DNA of 44,545 nucleotides from Tannerellaceae bacterium (lineage in GTDB: Bacteria; Bacteroidota; Bacteroidia; Bacteroidales; Tannerellaceae): positions 1 through 44,545 of the forward strand of contig JAIRYL010000186.1 of NCBI GenBank assembly GCA_031267775.1. The letters are read 5' to 3'. The notes under the pieces were generated by a model. The model ran no database searches. It was given only the letters and a program-made list of their open reading frames with translations, and was not told where the DNA came from. Shown in pieces: positions 18,201 through 25,619 of this stretch. The position numbers and the translations under genes are program-made. How positions within the stretch are numbered: the first letter of the stretch is position 1; every line of letters starts with the position of its first letter.

Positions 18201-18525
18201 CGTTTGTTTTATCTACAGCGCTGAAAAGTTTTCCTCCAAAAGACGGGATAATCGTCACTTTCAGGTATTCGTTTTCCAGATAAACCATGTCGTACGTTTC
18301 AACGGTTAATGTATCGCTCAGGCTTGTTTGTGCCGGATAGGGATAATAATGTCCGGCCGCGCCTTGTACGCTGCGTCCCGTATAAAAAACCGGACTCGGA
18401 TTGTTTGGCCCCATCTTATAGGTGGGTATGGACTCTTTGCCTTCATATACGCTGACAGGTTGCACCTGTGCACAAAGGCTAAAAACAAAAGCGCTCGACA
18501 GTAAAACCAATACGTTACGTTTCAT
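15232..18525 (-). CDS. Secreted DUF5107 protein with tetratricopeptide repeats
   Basis: A 1097-aa protein with a signal peptide (MKRNVLVLLSSAFVFSLCAQ). Residues about 45-360 form the DUF5107 domain, a beta-rich region likely of galactose-mutarotase type, with YLKVTIIPSFGGKL, GGIEWCFPHHHRP and FWANVAIS motifs. About 480-1090 is a long TPR-like array, with many YEEAYANFYQA, GNYAKALEQIQQAY and YDKAIDLLKSH helical pairs. The family is known in Bacteroidota beside glycoside hydrolases, but its reaction is not established to my knowledge. It heads the four-gene minus-strand run and ends 23 bases before the phosphoesterase gene. It may bind or process sugars at the periplasmic face. Confidence 0.8.
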   Translation of the reverse strand: MKRNVLVLLSSAFVFSLCAQVQPVSVYEGKESIPTYKMGPNNPSPVFYTGRSVQGAAGHYYPYPAQTSLSDTLTVETYDMVYLENEYLKVTIIPSFGGKLFSAVDKTNGHLLFHRNPEIKPDLIGTLGAWISGGIEWCFPHHHRPTTLLPADYRLAENADGSATVWVGETERSLGLRGVVGITLHPGRSYIEATYYLNNSNRITRNFLFWANVAISADENFRTFWPPQQETGVFHNNSEFIHWPVADGDYRGVDYRGTDLTWWKNHPTPVSFFFWQGKKGFIGGYDYAEKAGTLHVGDVYHNRTSKLWQFGPGQEGLNARKKLSDNAHDYVELMTGSYSNNQPDYGWFSPYSVKEAVNYWSPVRDLEIVKNASTDASVTLQMRNAKTVFYGVNTTRLYKDATVTLKYDDETLLTKKITIDPATPFTATYQSKKELDEYRLYVELQDAEGTVLISYKPYRYKNPPLPEKQYEPAANPEEIDSVEDLYLAGRFVEQFSRPGRDADRYYLEALRKSPGDYRCNLAMGIRRLGQWRYEEAEQFLQKACHKLQVQFIQPKEGELFYYLALAQKGQGKYEEAYANFYQATWYYEWFSPAYYQLAQMESSCGNYAKALEQIQQAYATNNFDGSIIVLYSALLRKHGKKEEALALVNKLLEKDPVNFAAIYEKELLQGGNSMDKWQKNMQDVDNNYIDIALNYVNAGLFDDAIRLLSSIPAPRNPMVRYYLAWLFGNTGQPDKADEALSAANEMSYDYCFPFRETSQQVLTYAVEKDAHNEMACYLQGNLLYDRRPAEAIKAWQKASEGQANFPMIWRNLAFAAFFQQNDVDGAIDLMKKALAADADRPEWYAELENYYDLSEKDFRECLAIFEKNITVVKQDVTAPQKLVKLYNLNGEYDKAIDLLKSHHFRTWEGAREIHEYYVDSHVLKALALLTDKRHESAIEELNAALLYPENLEVGKALNDGRAAMIYYFIGQACDKLGRKKEAKSAYQKSVEAKNNTRADLIYYQAKAFEALGQTDKINGMFEDLIKQGESIIKNGATRTGIGVEEVSTAGKYMSQGYYLQALGNKGLGNEEKSSELFRQALKRHYNNLWANYYASTN

Positions 18526-18576
18526 AAGTAGTATGTTCTAAAGTTTATTAATCATGTTTTTACGTTTTTACAGGAA

Positions 18577-18660
18577 ATGAAAAAGACTGACAATTGCATG
18601 AATTTCGAGATTCAATTCTTTTTGAAGTGCAATATATTTCATACTTTTATCCTGTTTTAG
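18577..18660 (+). other. Candidate 27-codon small ORF before a terminator
   Basis: An ATG-initiated reading frame encodes MKKTDNCMNFEIQF followed by a short hydrophobic end. It stops 37 bases before a strong plus-strand terminator that no annotated plus-strand gene would need. There is only a weak AGGA close to the start and no clear promoter. It may be a small protein, part of a small RNA, or chance. Confidence 0.2.
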
Positions 18661-18697
18661 ATTAAGAATTGTATTGAAGCTGTTTTTGATCTTGTTG

Positions 18698-18731
18698 CCG
18701 GAAAGTATTACCAGTACTTTCCGGTTTTTTA
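18698..18731 (+). terminator. Rho-independent terminator without an obvious upstream gene
   Basis: Stem ccggaaagta (18698-18707) pairs perfectly with tactttccgg (18715-18724) around a 7-base loop and is followed by tttttt. The T-run is only on the plus-strand side. The genes to its left run on the minus strand, so it implies a short plus-strand transcript from 18540-18700. Confidence 0.75.
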
Positions 18732-18894
18732 TTCTTTCGTTCCGTCGTTTTCATATTTTTCCTTTCTTTCCTTTTTACTGTACGTTATATAAACCGTCGC
18801 TGTTATCATTTTGTACTCATCGCGCTGATTTTTTGTTCTCATAAAAGAAAAAAACTTTCGTATGAATTGATTTTGGCGCGTCCCCCCCGCTCAT

Positions 18895-18917
18895 TTAGGA
18901 GGCGTCTGGAAATAAAT
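18895..18917. repeat. REP-like repeat, left inverted arm flanking rpmE2
   Basis: The arm starts ttaggaggcgtctggaaata. It is the inverted partner (21 of 23 positions) of 19331-19353, on the other side of rpmE2. Confidence 0.75.
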
Positions 18918-18952
18918 TTTAATCTGTTAAAGTAGAATTAATCTTCGATTTC

Positions 18953-18983
18953 TTTGCTTGTTCAACACTATTCCATACCTTTG
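18953..18983 (+). promoter_or_regulatory. rpmE2 promoter (-33 TTTG, -7 TACCTTTG)
   Basis: TTTG at 18953-18956 and TACCTTTG at 18976-18983 are separated by 19 bases. Both boxes and the spacing match the Bacteroidota housekeeping promoter consensus. Confidence 0.75.
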
Positions 18984-19042
18984 CAGCCAATTTACCGGTT
19001 ACCGGATACTTGAATAATACAAATTAAAAGAACATAAAAGCA

Positions 19043-19297
19043 ATGAAAAAAGGAATCCATCCGAATAATTACCGTCCTGTCGTGTTTAAAGACATGTCGA
19101 ACGATGATGTATTTATTACGCGTTCTACTATCAATGCAAGGGAAACAATTGAAATTGATAGCGTAACTTATCCGTTGATAAAAGTAGAAATTTCAAACAC
19201 TTCGCATCCATTTTATACGGGTAAATCTAAACTGGTGGATACTGCCGGACGCGTTGATAAGTTTATGAGCCGTTACGGAAACCGTAACAAGAAATAA
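19043..19297 (+). CDS. rpmE2: 50S ribosomal protein L31, type B
   Basis: An 84-aa ribosomal protein of the large subunit. MKKGIHPNNYRPVVFKDMS and the C-terminal SHPFYTGK...GRVDKF segment are diagnostic of L31. The zinc-ligand CxxC pair of type A is absent, and the protein has no Cys, so this is the type B form. It stands alone with a consensus promoter upstream and is bracketed by an inverted repeat pair of about 23 bp. Confidence 0.97.
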   Translation: MKKGIHPNNYRPVVFKDMSNDDVFITRSTINARETIEIDSVTYPLIKVEISNTSHPFYTGKSKLVDTAGRVDKFMSRYGNRNKK

Positions 19298-19330
19298 CAA
19301 ATCAAAATCGCTTGACCAAAAGGTTTCGGA

Positions 19331-19353
19331 TTTTATTTCCAGATGCCTCCTAA
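19331..19353. repeat. REP-like repeat, right inverted arm flanking rpmE2
   Basis: ttttatttccagatgcctcc followed by taa is the reverse complement of the 18895-18917 arm with two differences. It lies 33 bases after the rpmE2 stop. The remaining spacer to 19551 shows no other feature. Confidence 0.75.
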
Positions 19354-19551
19354 GTTAAGCTATATTTTTTTGTTTATGTAATCTATTTAAAATTGAATTG
19401 TACATCTTACGTTGACCGGATGGCGACTGTGAATGGAAAATTGGCGCGGAACGGCGCCTTTTTTATGTCCAATCGCAAAATATTTCTGACGAACAGATGG
19501 TTTACGCCTGTATATCCGGCATACAAACAAGAAAAATTAAAACAAGAAGAT

Positions 19552-20034
19552 ATGAAGACGGCAATAATATTCACCTCCAAACACGGAACGACCGAAAAGG
19601 TTGTACAAATGCTTGCCAAACGATTAACCGGCAATCAGGTCTCAATCATTGACCTGAAAAAAGAACAACATCCCAACGTCGATTCTTATGATGCGATTAT
19701 CTTGGGAACTTCCATCTATGCAGGCGCATCATCAAAAACGATGCAACGTTTCTGCAAGGAAAATATCGAAAGCTTGAAACAGAAACGACTGGCGTTGTTT
19801 GTCTGCGGAATGGAACCGGACAGCGCCAAACAACGCCGGGAATTGGCAAACGCCTATCCTCCGGAGTTGCACGGATATGCCGTATCCAACTGTTTTGCCG
19901 GCGGGGAATTTCTGTTTGAAAAAATGAATTTCTTTGAACGCGCTATTATCAAACGTATTGCAAAGACGGATAAAAACGTTTCGCAAATCAAAGAAGACGA
20001 AGTTGACAGGTTTGTAGCAGAATATGAATTATGA
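19552..20034 (+). CDS. Flavodoxin-domain protein (HemG-like flavodoxin family)
   Basis: A 160-aa protein starting at ATG 19552. Upstream in-frame codons exist but the first residues MKTAIIFTSKHGTTEKV are the true flavodoxin beginning. The phosphate-binding loop SKHGTTEKV (about 9-17) follows strand 1, and the flavin-contacting YDAIILGTSIYAGASSK segment lies near 46-62. A LALFVCGMEPDS strand follows. This is the compact Flavodoxin_5 type that includes protoporphyrinogen oxidase HemG. A haem-synthesis role is possible but not shown, and no haem genes are adjacent. It is transcribed alone and ends at a perfect 22-bp hairpin. Confidence 0.85.
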   Translation: MKTAIIFTSKHGTTEKVVQMLAKRLTGNQVSIIDLKKEQHPNVDSYDAIILGTSIYAGASSKTMQRFCKENIESLKQKRLALFVCGMEPDSAKQRRELANAYPPELHGYAVSNCFAGGEFLFEKMNFFERAIIKRIAKTDKNVSQIKEDEVDRFVAEYEL

Positions 20035-20084
20035 ATATCTTGATCCATTTATGCGCGCAATAAATCTTATACATAAGAGGTATT

Positions 20085-20135
20085 TTGCCAAACAGAAAAA
20101 GCAACCTTCATCAGGTTGCTTTTTCTGTTTGGCAA
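20085..20135. terminator. Bidirectional terminator with a perfect 22-bp stem
   Basis: Positions 20085-20106 and 20114-20135 are exact reverse complements around the loop ttcatca. The stem holds an A5 run on one side and a T5 run on the other, which fits termination in both directions between the convergent flavodoxin and the 20170 gene. Confidence 0.9.
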
Positions 20136-20169
20136 GGATGACATTTATTCCGAACGCCTGTTACAGTTT

Positions 20170-20964
20170 TTACAGCTTTGTTATCTTCAACGAACTGGTA
20201 TACTTCATTCCATCTGCCTGAGCGCCTACAATAAAAATTCCTTTTATCAGGCGTTCAGTAACTGCCGACGATACTTTTACAAATCCATACCGCAACAAAC
20301 AACCTTCTTCCAAATGCACTATATGCGCGGGAAGAGCGCCTGTTATAGTTTGCAAAGCAACCGACCTGTGAGCGCCGCCAGACGCCGTTGGATCGTAAAC
20401 AACAACAGGAAATACCGAAAAGCGTGCTCCGGCTATATCTTCCCAGGATTTCCCTCCGTCAGCAGATTTTCTTACGATCAGATTGAACCGGCATTTAGTG
20501 GAGGTGTTATCAAAATAGTTGAAATCATGAAAATAATTTACATATCCTGCAATTTCATAACTGCCTGCATTTCCGATTCGGATCGTATCGCTTCCTATAA
20601 ATGAAGCGTCTATTGTATTTATTGCATTCGTTTTATCCTCTTGATTAAAAAAAACTGTATGCAGGGTGGTAGTGTCAGCATTAAATACAGTGAATGAAAT
20701 TTGTCTCTCGTAAGTCGATTGTACAAACAGCATGTAAGGAACAGCGATATTCTTCACCCACCGCAGATCGCCTTTATCATTTGACGATTCGAGTACCGAA
20801 CCCAGTTCGGGAGCCACTCCCGGAAGAGCGCCCATCCTGACGCTACCATTAACATCCAACATTGCTTGCGGATCTTCAGTATTAATCCCAACCTGAGCTT
20901 TCAGACCGGTAAAAGTTATGCTCAACAGCATTATGATAACTAAACTTATTTTTTCTACATTCAT
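20170..20964 (-). CDS. Secreted hypothetical protein with QVGIN...LDVNG head motif
   Basis: A 264-aa protein with signal peptide MNVEKISLVIIMLLSITFTGLKA. The segment QVGINTEDPQAMLDVNGSVR (about 24-43) is common at the start of Bacteroidota surface proteins that resemble phage tail or adhesin shafts. The C-terminal half (about 80-264) is beta-rich (YEIAGYVNYFHDF, CRFNLIVRKS, LLRYGFVKVSS), suggesting a C1q/TNF-like or other jelly-roll sandwich. No enzyme motif is seen. It is divergent from an HTH regulator across 510 bases. The function is unknown, with a surface adhesin or matrix protein the best guess. Confidence 0.7.
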   Translation of the reverse strand: MNVEKISLVIIMLLSITFTGLKAQVGINTEDPQAMLDVNGSVRMGALPGVAPELGSVLESSNDKGDLRWVKNIAVPYMLFVQSTYERQISFTVFNADTTTLHTVFFNQEDKTNAINTIDASFIGSDTIRIGNAGSYEIAGYVNYFHDFNYFDNTSTKCRFNLIVRKSADGGKSWEDIAGARFSVFPVVVYDPTASGGAHRSVALQTITGALPAHIVHLEEGCLLRYGFVKVSSAVTERLIKGIFIVGAQADGMKYTSSLKITKL

Positions 20965-21474
20965 AACATTTTTTTTACGTTTCTTTCTGTTTTTACATTT
21001 TACCCAGTATCCAGTATTCCAGACACTATAGTTTTAACGTATGCTGGAATAACCGTTTATAGTAACATTTTCCTTGATTTTATGGATAATTCATAAAACC
21101 GCGTCCCGACACATATTTACATCCTCTCCTTGTAAAGAATGGACTGCAGACTTCATTCTTTCAATATTATTTATGCCGTACTCTCATGATCATCGTACTT
21201 GACAAAAGTAAATCATTTTCGTTTTTTGTATATAAAATATGGGTACATATAAAGGGAAACGCTGTTTTTTATTTGAACAAAAAGTCTTTTACACGGCTTA
21301 TTTATTACATATAATGACATATATGGTATATTTTGGAACAAAAAAAGTCATATATGATGTATTATATATAAAAAAAACAATTATATATGCTATTTTTGTC
21401 CTAAAAATTGAAATAAGTGTAAATAGATTATATTTTTGTAATTAATTTGTATATAAACTTTGACGCCGTTTTTG
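20965..21474. promoter_or_regulatory. Divergent AT-rich intergenic region with paired CATATATG palindromes
   Basis: No credible gene is seen in these 510 bases. Two CATATATG palindromes (21318-21325 and 21349-21356) are 31 bases apart, about three helical turns. For the HTH gene, TATTTTTG at 21431-21438 is a perfect -7 box with ATTG 20 bases upstream; another perfect box lies at 21391-21398. For the opposite gene, CAAAAGTA at 21203-21210 is a perfect -7 box on the minus strand. A small inverted repeat (21015-21022 / 21044-21051) lies near the secreted-protein start. Confidence 0.45.
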
Positions 21475-22446
21475 ATGGATAAAATTAATAAACTTGTTAT
21501 CTCCGAAATTTTAAAGAATATTCCCAGGAATATTAATCCTGTGAATTATTTGTCTGATATTCTGTGTATCAGCAATAAATCTGTTTATCGCAGGATAAAG
21601 GGCGAAATCCCCTTTACAATTACGGAAGTTCTTAAACTGTCGGATAAACTGAATTTTTCAATAGACCAGATATTGGATCATGGCGATATGCATCGTGCCA
21701 GTTTTATTCTCCAGTCTGATAATTCCAACAGTCCCGAAGAATCTTTTTACCGGATGCTTTCATATTATCATAAGCTTATGCTGGCGTCGAATAAAGCAAC
21801 TTATGTTGAATCATTTGTAACATTGAATCATATTCCGGTTCTATTTACAGTCTTTTTTGAGCGCCTGTTCAAGTTTTCTTACTACCAATGGATGCATCAC
21901 AGTCATACCAATTCAATCAAATACCATTTCAAAGACGCTATTATGCCTCCGCGAATCTTATCCTTACAAAAAGAGATCATAGCGTCTGCCGTCTATACCG
22001 GAAACATTACGTATATTTTGGATTCAAATATGTATTTATCAACATTAAAGGAGATTAGCTACTATTATAATTGTAAACTGATAACAGACAAGGAACTTGA
22101 ATCAATAAAAAAAGACCTCAACAAACTGGTTGACTGGTTCGAAACAATCTTAAGTACCGGCGTCATTGATAAAGAAAGAAGCAGAATGGATATTTATCTA
22201 TCCAGTTTGAATCTGAAAGTCAGCAGCGCTTATAACGCCTGCGACGATACGGTAACATCGCACTTTTTTATCTATACCATAGATCCAATCTATACCATCA
22301 ACTCCCTGCATTTTGCCAGAGTTCATAAAAAATGGTTCAATACCATAAAAAAATATTCCGTACTGATAACCCGGTCGAATGAGATGTTACGGGCTGCTTT
22401 TCTGGAAAAGCAAAGAATGTATATAGAAAACATCCTGAATTTATAA
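21475..22446 (+). CDS. HTH DNA-binding transcriptional regulator
   Basis: A 323-aa protein starting at ATG 21475; a TTG five codons earlier is less likely. An N-terminal helix-turn-helix region (about 10-65) has the XRE/BetR-like pattern LSDILCISNKSVYRRIKGEIPFTITEVLKLSDKL, broken here as two helices around SNKSVYRR. The remainder (about 80-320) is alpha-helical and rich in Tyr and Lys without a recognisable ligand domain. Many Bacteroidota orphan regulators share this shape. It probably controls itself and perhaps the divergent secreted protein through the AT-rich palindromes upstream. Its AT content is higher than that of most neighbours. Confidence 0.7.
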   Translation: MDKINKLVISEILKNIPRNINPVNYLSDILCISNKSVYRRIKGEIPFTITEVLKLSDKLNFSIDQILDHGDMHRASFILQSDNSNSPEESFYRMLSYYHKLMLASNKATYVESFVTLNHIPVLFTVFFERLFKFSYYQWMHHSHTNSIKYHFKDAIMPPRILSLQKEIIASAVYTGNITYILDSNMYLSTLKEISYYYNCKLITDKELESIKKDLNKLVDWFETILSTGVIDKERSRMDIYLSSLNLKVSSAYNACDDTVTSHFFIYTIDPIYTINSLHFARVHKKWFNTIKKYSVLITRSNEMLRAAFLEKQRMYIENILNL

Positions 22447-22603
22447 AATAAGTCGCCTGCTTTATAAAGAATGTCAGGCCGACGCGGATTTAGCCGGGAA
22501 TATTTATTTTTACAAGCCATTTATCTCGTTTATTTTCAAGAGGTTATTTTTCTCCCTGAATGGCTGCGTTTTATCCGTCTGCTTGATATTCAGGTTTTAT
22601 CAT

Positions 22604-22611
22604 TATATTTG
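22604..22611 (+). promoter_or_regulatory. Promoter -7 element for the mlaE-mlaF pair
   Basis: TATATTTG matches TAnnTTTG exactly, with CTTG 18 bases upstream (22582-22585) as a near -33 element. It lies 24 bases before the mlaE start. Confidence 0.55.
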
Positions 22612-22635
22612 TCCTCTTAATTAATAGGCGTTAGT

Positions 22636-23379
22636 ATGAATGAGTCGTTACACGGTTTGGGCGAATATGTGCTGTTGATAAAAAAAGCTATCGCTATTCC
22701 CGATCGCTGGGGTATGTTCTTCAAACAACTGATCAAAGAAATATACAAGCTTGGCGTTGATTCGCTTTGGATTGTTATTATTATATCTATTTTTATAGGC
22801 ACGGTGACGGCTATCCAGATATCGTTGAATATAGCGTCGCCGTTAATTCCTAAATTTACAATAGGATATACGACGCGCGAGATTATATTGCTTGAATTTT
22901 CATCCTCTATTATGTGTTTGATCCTGGCTGGAAAGGTAGGAAGCAATATTGCTTCGGAAATAGGAACCATGCGGATTACCGAACAGATCGACGCCATGGA
23001 GATTATGGGCGTCAATTCGGCGAATTTCCTTATTATGCCTAAAATAGCGGGCCTGATGCTGTTTATTCCCGTACTGGTTATCTTTAGCATGTTTACCGGG
23101 ATAATCGGAGGAATCAGCGCCAGTTACCTGGATACGCGAATGACGCCGTCTTCCTTCGAATATGGATTGCAATTTTATTTTAATCATTTTTACATTTGGT
23201 ATTCTATCATAAAATCAGTTGTGTATGCTTTTATCATATCGTCGACGGCAGCCTATTATGGTTACAATGTAAAAGGCGGCGCCCTCGACGTTGGTAAAGC
23301 CAGTACGAATGCTGTTGTAATGAGCAGTATTATGATTTTGCTGGCCGACGTAATTCTAACCCACTTAATGCTTACATAA
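22636..23379 (+). CDS. mlaE: MlaE-family ABC transporter permease
   Basis: A 247-aa integral membrane protein of the MlaE/YrbE family, the permease of lipid-transport ABC systems that maintain outer-membrane asymmetry. It shows the family's GTVTAIQ, LILAGKVGSNIASEIGTMRITEQIDAMEIMG (broken here at the conserved Gly-Ser-Glu-Gly) and TAAYYGYNVKGGALDVGKA segments. About five membrane helices are seen. It runs directly into the ATPase gene with a one-base gap. No MCE-domain (MlaD) gene follows, since metK is convergent on the other side. Confidence 0.92.
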   Translation: MNESLHGLGEYVLLIKKAIAIPDRWGMFFKQLIKEIYKLGVDSLWIVIIISIFIGTVTAIQISLNIASPLIPKFTIGYTTREIILLEFSSSIMCLILAGKVGSNIASEIGTMRITEQIDAMEIMGVNSANFLIMPKIAGLMLFIPVLVIFSMFTGIIGGISASYLDTRMTPSSFEYGLQFYFNHFYIWYSIIKSVVYAFIISSTAAYYGYNVKGGALDVGKASTNAVVMSSIMILLADVILTHLMLT

Positions 23380-23380
23380 A

Positions 23381-24148
23381 ATGATTGAAGTTAAAAATCT
23401 TACCAAATCATTTGACGAACGAATTGTTTTGCATACGATCAACGCCGTTTTTGAAACCGGTAAAACGAATCTGATTATTGGACGGAGCGGATCGGGAAAA
23501 ACGGTTTTACTCAAAAATATTATCGGATTGATACAACCCGACTCCGGAGAGATCTTTTATGATGGCCGAAAACTGATTGGAATGAAAAAGAAGGAGTTAA
23601 ATATACTTCGTCGCGAGATGGGTATGTTGTTTCAAGGTTCTGCTTTGTTCGACAGTATGACTGTTTTGGAAAATGTGATGTTTCCTTTGAATATGTTTTC
23701 CAAAGATTCTTATAAAGAGCGCGAAAAACGGGCAACGTTTTGTCTTGAACGCGTCAATCTTCTTGACGCCGAACATCTTTATCCATCCGAAATAAGTGGC
23801 GGGATGATGAAACGGGCGGCAATAGCCCGCGCTATTGCGCTAAATCCACACTATTTGTTTTGCGATGAACCTAACTCCGGATTAGACCCGAAGACCGCCT
23901 TGCTGATTGACGATCTTATTCATGATATTACGGTGGAATATAAAATGACAACGATTATCAATACGCATGATATGAACTCCGTTATCAATATCGGCGAGAA
24001 TATAGTTTTTATTAAAGAAGGTATAAAGGAGTGGCAAGGCGATAGACGTCAGGTAATGACTTCAAACAATCAAGCCCTGAACGATTTTATTTTCGCTTCC
24101 GATTTATTCAAGAAAGTTAAAGAAGCCGAGAACGACAGGATGATTTAG
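23381..24148 (+). CDS. mlaF: MlaF-family ABC transporter ATP-binding protein
   Basis: A 255-aa ATPase that powers the MlaE permease. Walker A is GRSGSGKT (about 34-41), Q-loop in MLFQGSALFDSMTV, signature ISGGMMKR, Walker B YLFCDEPNSGLDP, H-loop in INTHDM. ATG begins right after the permease stop, so the two are translationally linked. The C-terminal region ends in a charged tail (DLFKKVKEAENDR). Confidence 0.95.
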   Translation: MIEVKNLTKSFDERIVLHTINAVFETGKTNLIIGRSGSGKTVLLKNIIGLIQPDSGEIFYDGRKLIGMKKKELNILRREMGMLFQGSALFDSMTVLENVMFPLNMFSKDSYKEREKRATFCLERVNLLDAEHLYPSEISGGMMKRAAIARAIALNPHYLFCDEPNSGLDPKTALLIDDLIHDITVEYKMTTIINTHDMNSVINIGENIVFIKEGIKEWQGDRRQVMTSNNQALNDFIFASDLFKKVKEAENDRMI

Positions 24149-24249
24149 TTGAAAGTTGAACGCCGGCTTCGCGCAGCATACGACAACGCCTGAATCGCTG
24201 ATTTATACTGTTGAGGTCGGACGTTCTGAACGTTTCAATGTTCAACGTT
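24149..24249. repeat. Spacer with gttcaacgtttcaa-type repeats between convergent genes
   Basis: The spacer between mlaF and metK repeats short words such as gttgaac, gaacgtttcaatgttc and aacgtttcaaag in both orientations. It resembles the low-complexity intergenic repeats seen in many Bacteroidales genomes and could form weak hairpins for both transcripts. Confidence 0.3.
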
Positions 24250-25536
24250 TCAAAGATTAAAGAGATCTTTAATTTTTGAAACATAATCTAATTTTTCCCA
24301 GGTGAATAATTCCACTTCCGTTGTTACCGGTACAGGATTATAACGCGAGTTGAATGTTTTTGTTTTTATTTCCGGTTTACGTCCCATGTGTCCGTATGAA
24401 GCTGTTTCCAAATAGATTGGATTACGTAATTTCAGACGTTCTTCAATGGCTTTAGGGCGCATGTCAAATAATTGTCCGATTTTATCTGCAATTTCACCAT
24501 CGCTAAGGCTCACGTTTGAACGTCCATACGTGTTAACAAAAATATTCATGGGCCGAGCTACGCCGATAGCATAAGACGCCTGCACCAAGACCTCGTCGGA
24601 AACCCCTGCCGCAACCAGGTTTTTTGCAATATGACGGGCTGCGTATGCAGCCGAACGGTCTACTTTCGAAGGGTCTTTACCAGAGAAGGCGCCACCGCCA
24701 TGCGCACCTTTGCCCCCATACGTGTCTACGATAATCTTCCGCCCTGTCAATCCCGTATCTCCGTGAGGCCCGCCAATAACAAACTTTCCGGTAGGATTAA
24801 CGTGATAGGTAATATGATCGTTAAATAAGGCCTGTACATGAATCGGATATGAAGCTTTTACACGGGGAATAAGGATATTCTTTACGTCAAGGGTAATGCG
24901 TTGCTGCATGGCGGTATCGGCTTCTTCCTGCGTAATTCCTTTCGGTTCGATAAATTCGTCGTGTTGCGTAGAGATGACAATTGTATCAATCCGGCGGGGC
25001 GAACCGTTATCTTGATATTCAATCGTAACCTGGCTTTTTGCATCCGGACGCAAATAAGGCATTAATTCCGGTTCATTCTTGCGTATAGACGCCAATTCTT
25101 GCAGCAAACTATGCGACAAGTCTAATGCAAGAGGCATATAGTTGTCTGTCTCGTTGGTTGCATAACCAAACATCATACCTTGATCGCCGGCGCCTTGATC
25201 GTATGGGTCTTTACGTTCTACGCCGCGGTTTATATCTCCGCTTTGTTCGTGAATGGATGAAAATACGCCGCACGATTTGGCTTCAAATTGATATTCGCTT
25301 TTGGTATAGCCAATTTGTTCAATCACATGACGCGCTACTTCTTGTACATCTACGTATGCACTTGATTTAACTTCTCCAGCCAAAACAACCTGTCCGGTTG
25401 TAACAAGGGTTTCGCAAGCTACTTTTGAGTTTCGATCGTAGGCGAGAAACTCGTCAAGCAAAGCATCCGATATTTGATCGGCTACTTTATCGGGGTGTCC
25501 TTCAGACACCGATTCGGAGGTAAATAAATAACTCAT
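24250..25536 (-). CDS. metK: S-adenosylmethionine synthase
   Basis: A 428-aa MetK that makes SAM from methionine and ATP. The motifs are GHPDKVADQISDALLD near the N-terminus, GAGDQG, and GGGAFSGKDPSKVDRSAAYAAR for ATP and phosphate binding. It starts at the ATG complementary to 25534-25536. It is preceded by about 200 bases of leader that may fold as a SAM-binding riboswitch, separating it from folK. Confidence 0.98.
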   Translation of the reverse strand: MSYLFTSESVSEGHPDKVADQISDALLDEFLAYDRNSKVACETLVTTGQVVLAGEVKSSAYVDVQEVARHVIEQIGYTKSEYQFEAKSCGVFSSIHEQSGDINRGVERKDPYDQGAGDQGMMFGYATNETDNYMPLALDLSHSLLQELASIRKNEPELMPYLRPDAKSQVTIEYQDNGSPRRIDTIVISTQHDEFIEPKGITQEEADTAMQQRITLDVKNILIPRVKASYPIHVQALFNDHITYHVNPTGKFVIGGPHGDTGLTGRKIIVDTYGGKGAHGGGAFSGKDPSKVDRSAAYAARHIAKNLVAAGVSDEVLVQASYAIGVARPMNIFVNTYGRSNVSLSDGEIADKIGQLFDMRPKAIEERLKLRNPIYLETASYGHMGRKPEIKTKTFNSRYNPVPVTTEVELFTWEKLDYVSKIKDLFNL

Positions 25537-25619
25537 TTCTTTAATAGATTTTAATATCTTAACGTCTTAATTGACTTTAAGGCTGTTGTTTTTTTGAATT
25601 GAAAGGGAGGATTGTATAA

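Noticed and set aside
18895..19353. Insertion sequence
   Set aside because: There is no transposase between or near the inverted arms; the only gene is rpmE2.
21239..21445. ORF of 68 aa in the divergent AT-rich spacer
   Set aside because: Composition is that of AT-rich non-coding DNA, it covers the putative promoter of the HTH gene, and it resembles no family.
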